From Anaerolineae bacterium (GTDB taxonomy: Bacteria; Chloroflexota; Anaerolineae; Anaerolineales; Anaerolineaceae): a stretch of DNA of 64,000 bases. Below are positions 61,144-64,000 of this stretch, piece after piece. The stretch's first letter is position 1. Each line of letters opens with the position of its first letter. The stretch is from positions 62,001-126,000 of the forward strand of contig JABLXC010000021.1 of the NCBI GenBank assembly GCA_013178185.1. The letters run 5' to 3'. A model generated the notes under the pieces. That model was not told where the DNA came from. It did not search any database and saw only the letters and a program-made list of their open reading frames with translations. The translations under genes and the position numbers were made by a program.

Positions 61144-62400
61144 TCAACTTTTCACTGGAATAACCAGATCCATGGAAAAATCCCCCACCACACGAAATCC
61201 ATTTTCTTCTACAAATAACGTGTTCTCCAGACGAACACCAAGACCTTGATCTGGATAATATAATCCCGGCTCAATCGTAATAACAGAACCAGGGGCAAGG
61301 ATATCCTCTTCTAAACCCTCCATAGAACTCGAAGGCCGCTCATGAATATTCAATCCCACGCCATGACCAAGGCTATGAACGTATCCAACCTCAGTCCTTG
61401 GATTGCTCAGCACTGTAGGATGTCCCATCGCTTCAAACAGTTCACAAGTTCTCCGCTGATAATCCGAAAAAGGAGCGTTCACCCTTAGCTCAGCGATAAT
61501 CTGATCATAAACTGTCTTCACCTGCTCAAAAATTTTATAAACCTGATCAGGAGCATACCCCAGACACCAGGTTCTTGTCATATCATAGAAATATCCTCCC
61601 CCCTGTTCACAAGGGAAAATATCCAAGACAATTGGTTGTCCAAGGCGGAGAAAGTCCGAAGCAGTTCCGCTGCTGTGGGGAACTCCCGCGTCTCGTCCAA
61701 TGGAAAATATCGTCCCCTCAGGATTTTCAGCCCCGCTTTCAGCCAGCCACAGGTTAATCTTAGATTTGACGTCTCCGATGGTAATGGGTTCGCCTGCCCG
61801 GTTTACCAGAACGTCGCCTTTTGTCCGCTGACTTGCCAAAAAATCCACTACTTTTGCAACAACCGTTGTCGTAATTTTGCCCATTTCCCGAATATGTTCA
61901 AGTTCTTCTGCATCTTTAGTCATCATCGCGCTCGACAACAGGTCGTTTTCCTGAAACCCAACCAACGTGATTTCCGGCATAATGGTTTGAAGTTTTGAGA
62001 AAAAGGCGTACCCTTTTCCAAGGTCGATTTTCCCATAGAGAGCAACTTTTCCTGAGGACACCCCAGCATCGATCAACATTTTCCGATAACGGAAAGCCAT
62101 TGCAAGAGCAAAATCCTTGTCAGCCTCGTTGATAAAATCCTTGATCGGATAATCAAGATAGCTGCGTGTATCTAACCCGGTTTTTATAGCCTCATCCCGT
62201 TCCATGGACGCATGGAATAACACCGCTGTCCGGTCGCGCGGTTTAACCAAATCAGCATGTGTCAGGTGCACACCGCCCGTAAAGTAAACCATATATGGGT
62301 TGTGATCTCCCGCTCCGGTAACCAGGAGAGCCTCTACATCATTACGCCTCATCAAATGATCCAGGTCTTTTTTCATACCACCATCCCATTGAATACTCAC
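61144..62400 (-). CDS. M24-family metallopeptidase (Xaa-Pro aminopeptidase-like)
   Basis: 418 residues. The N-terminal creatinase-like domain (1 to ~170) precedes a pita-bread catalytic domain with metal ligands in VLDIFPCEQGGGYFYDMTRTW (Asp, Asp), GHGVGLNIHERPS (His) and ITIEPGLYYP and ENTLFVEENG (Glu, Glu). It should remove N-terminal residues before proline or act on a related substrate. GTG 62400 overlaps the selA stop (GTGA); ATG 62376 with GGTGG upstream is a shorter alternative. It is coupled to selA and tsaD. Confidence 0.93.
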   Translation of the reverse strand: MSIQWDGGMKKDLDHLMRRNDVEALLVTGAGDHNPYMVYFTGGVHLTHADLVKPRDRTAVLFHASMERDEAIKTGLDTRSYLDYPIKDFINEADKDFALAMAFRYRKMLIDAGVSSGKVALYGKIDLGKGYAFFSKLQTIMPEITLVGFQENDLLSSAMMTKDAEELEHIREMGKITTTVVAKVVDFLASQRTKGDVLVNRAGEPITIGDVKSKINLWLAESGAENPEGTIFSIGRDAGVPHSSGTASDFLRLGQPIVLDIFPCEQGGGYFYDMTRTWCLGYAPDQVYKIFEQVKTVYDQIIAELRVNAPFSDYQRRTCELFEAMGHPTVLSNPRTEVGYVHSLGHGVGLNIHERPSSSMEGLEEDILAPGSVITIEPGLYYPDQGLGVRLENTLFVEENGFRVVGDFSMDLVIPVKS

Positions 62401-63755
62401 ACGATCCCTTTTATTGCGTTTTGCAAACCAACCAGCAATGCCCCATCCTGGTCTGGTAAGATTGTTCGAGGATCAAACACAACGTACTCATCTTGCACGC
62501 GTGCGATGATCGGAGGATTCGCCGAGCGTAAGCGTTTCAAGAACTGATTGGGTTGCTCAATTTTAAGGGCAAACAAATAGGTGGGCAGAGTCTCTCCCGG
62601 CAAACTTCCACCCCCAATGGTCGAAAACCCCTCGATAATTTCCCCAATTCCAAGATTTTCCTGCCAATGCCTGGCGTGAATCTCAATTTCGCGCCGTGTT
62701 TTGGCGATCATTTGCCAGACAGGCACTTCTCGCTCGGCCTCATCTTTCAAGTAATGGAGCAGAGTGGCCGAAAGCGCAGCCAGACACAGCTTGTCCGCCC
62801 GAACAGCCCTGGCAATCGGATGCCGTCTGATTTTTGCTATCAGATCCGCACGCCCCGCGATAATCCCAGCCTGGGGTCCTCCAAGAAGTTTATCGCCGGA
62901 AAAACACACCAGATCAGTACCCGCCGCGAGCGATTCTTGTACCGTTGGCTCATGAGAAAGTCCAAAACGAGTTGTGTCGAGTAAAGCGCCCGAACCCAGG
63001 TCATCCACAAACAAGACGTTGTATTCATGCGCTAAAGAGGCGATTTCGCTCAGCGAAGGTTCACTTGTGAAACCAATGATTTTGAAATTAGACTGATGGG
63101 CGTGTAAAACCAAAGCGGCTGGTTCTTGCAGAGCTTCTTGATAATCCAATAAATTTACCCGGTTTGTTGCGCCTACCTCAACAAGTCTTGCGCCCGACTG
63201 CTTCATCACATCCGGTATTCGAAACCCGCCTCCAATCTCTACCAGTTGGGTGCGAGAGATGATAACTCGTTTACGTTTTGCCAGCGCAGAGAGGATAAGG
63301 AATACAGCGCTTGCATTATTATTTACGACCAGAGCCGCCTCGGCGCCTGTAATACGCCGCAACAGTTCCTCAGCATGAACCCCTCTTGATCCCCGATTCC
63401 CTAGTTCAAGATCGTACTCCAGTGTTGAATATCCCCCGCTCAAACTGGCCAAAGCCTGCAATGCCGATTTGCTCAACGGAGCACGTCCAAGGTTGGTGTG
63501 TAAGACCACCCCTGTGGCATTGATGACAGATATTAATGTTGGCGCTGTCCATGCTTCAAGTTGTTCCCGAGCCAGATCCAAAACCAGGTGCCTTTGAGGA
63601 ATCGTGCTTTGATCCTTGTATGCAGAACGAATGTCCGATAAGACGTGCCGTATAGCATCAAGCGTAAGAGGTCGCCCAAAAGACGCGATTAATTCTGCCG
63701 CAGTCCGGGTTTGCAATAGTTGCTCAATGGAAGGTAAGGAGCGCAGGTCATTCAT
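62397..63755 (-). CDS. selA: L-seryl-tRNA(Sec) selenium transferase SelA
   Basis: 452 residues. The PLP-binding lysine is in CFSGDKLLGGPQAGI; SVINATGVVLHTNLGRAPLS, HAEELLRRITGAEAALVVNNNASAVFL and RHPIARAVRADKL are conserved SelA blocks. The enzyme turns Ser-tRNA(Sec) into Sec-tRNA(Sec) using selenophosphate. The genome should therefore also have selB, selC and selD, which are outside this window if present. ATG 63755 overlaps the upstream gene's stop by ATGA. I see no selenoprotein in the window. Confidence 0.95.
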   Translation of the reverse strand: MNDLRSLPSIEQLLQTRTAAELIASFGRPLTLDAIRHVLSDIRSAYKDQSTIPQRHLVLDLAREQLEAWTAPTLISVINATGVVLHTNLGRAPLSKSALQALASLSGGYSTLEYDLELGNRGSRGVHAEELLRRITGAEAALVVNNNASAVFLILSALAKRKRVIISRTQLVEIGGGFRIPDVMKQSGARLVEVGATNRVNLLDYQEALQEPAALVLHAHQSNFKIIGFTSEPSLSEIASLAHEYNVLFVDDLGSGALLDTTRFGLSHEPTVQESLAAGTDLVCFSGDKLLGGPQAGIIAGRADLIAKIRRHPIARAVRADKLCLAALSATLLHYLKDEAEREVPVWQMIAKTRREIEIHARHWQENLGIGEIIEGFSTIGGGSLPGETLPTYLFALKIEQPNQFLKRLRSANPPIIARVQDEYVVFDPRTILPDQDGALLVGLQNAIKGIV

Positions 63756-64000
63756 TCTTTAGGTTCTCTGGGTTTCCACTGGCTGCGCTCCCTTAACCGC
63801 AACAAGAATTCTACCAAACCGAACCCTGCTGCCAAAAATAGAGCCAGCGCCGGATTTAACACCCCCCCAGGAAGTAACCACACGATTAAATCGCCATAGA
63901 TTCCAATCCAGATCGCCTGTCTGAGAATCGCGCTGCCCGAGATCGGTGTTTCACCAGGAAAACGCATATGGAGATAGGAAATGAAAGGGAGCGAAGTTCC
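63752..64000 (-). CDS. Membrane protein, 5' end cut by right window edge
   Basis: The frame is open to the edge with GTSLPFISYLHMRFPGE before the internal ATG 63967, so the start probably lies outside the window and at least 82 residues are inside. Two or more helices are visible (IWIGIYGDLIVWLLPGG; ALALFLAAGFGLVEFLL), followed by a charged tail with RLRERSQWKPREPKE. No family is recognised; the layout resembles small uncharacterised membrane proteins. It is coupled to selA by a four-base overlap. Confidence 0.65.
   Translation of the reverse strand, partial: GTSLPFISYLHMRFPGETPISGSAILRQAIWIGIYGDLIVWLLPGGVLNPALALFLAAGFGLVEFLLRLRERSQWKPREPKE

Overview
The window reads as a piece of a chromosome from a Chloroflexota bacterium, most likely class Anaerolineae. 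The reasons are two giant membrane proteins of the Chlor_Arch_YYY (DUF2298) family, a TopA with an N-terminal DUF5679-type zinc ribbon, a mevalonate kinase next to an isopentenyl phosphate kinase, an archaeal-type protein disulfide oxidoreductase, and many Thr/Pro-rich exported lipoproteins. Genes are densely packed, often with 4-nt ATGA/GTGA overlaps, and no stretch longer than 300 bases lacks a gene. The assignment is inferred from gene content, without a phylogeny.

Layout. (1) 1-16698, minus strand: tlyA and lepA, then an envelope-glycan block (flippase-like protein, CDP-paratose-2-epimerase-like SDR, GT4 glycosyltransferase, methyltransferase, GT39-type GT-C enzyme, a 1773-residue PMT-YYY fusion, and a second YYY protein cut by the left edge). 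(2) 16761-21079, plus: a UbiA-family prenyltransferase resembling decaprenyl-phosphate phosphoribosyltransferase, mevalonate kinase, isopentenyl phosphate kinase, dGTPase-like HD protein and greA, closed by a strong terminator. (3) 21165-29515, minus: ffh, rpsP, khpA, rimM, dprA, manC, topA and an unknown membrane protein. (4) 29644-31043: an IS1202/ISNCY-type insertion sequence flanked by exact 20-bp direct repeats, sitting between the divergent promoters of ffh and rplI. Its transposase looks frameshifted near the N terminus. (5) 31153-36056, plus: rplI, a RodZ-like protein with two HTH domains, rimO and a GT-C glycosyltransferase. (6) 36007-42746: mostly minus-strand membrane and envelope genes including murJ, with rsmI (plus), tRNA-Glu, a receiver-ATPase fusion and an SRAP protein. 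(7) 42916-50015: fused formiminotransferase-cyclodeaminase, CapA-like lipoprotein, dcd, a phosphatase and three unknown membrane proteins. (8) 50069-57334: tRNA-Pro, isochorismatase-like hydrolase, NodB-like lipoprotein, HIT protein and three tandem LysM/M23 lipoproteins. (9) 57356-64000, minus: an ECF sigma/zinc anti-sigma pair followed by PDO and OsmC, and a tightly overlapping run (membrane protein, selA, M24 peptidase, tsaD, methyltransferase).

How the parts may work together (inference). The isoprenoid genes can supply polyprenyl phosphate. The UbiA-family enzyme could turn it into a lipid-linked pentose donor, and ManC could supply GDP-mannose. The several GT-C membrane glycosyltransferases are of the kind that use lipid-linked sugars outside the membrane. 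MurJ, CapA, the NodB-like protein and the three LysM/M23 proteins also act on or in the envelope. I see no CRISPR array, prophage, toxin-antitoxin pair or replication origin. The best leads for something undescribed are the triplicated LysM/M23 lipoproteins with a conserved DxDGDG loop, the isoprenoid/DPPR-like/GT-C neighbourhood, the sigma/anti-sigma/PDO/OsmC set, and the three-gene unknown membrane cluster at 47616-50015.
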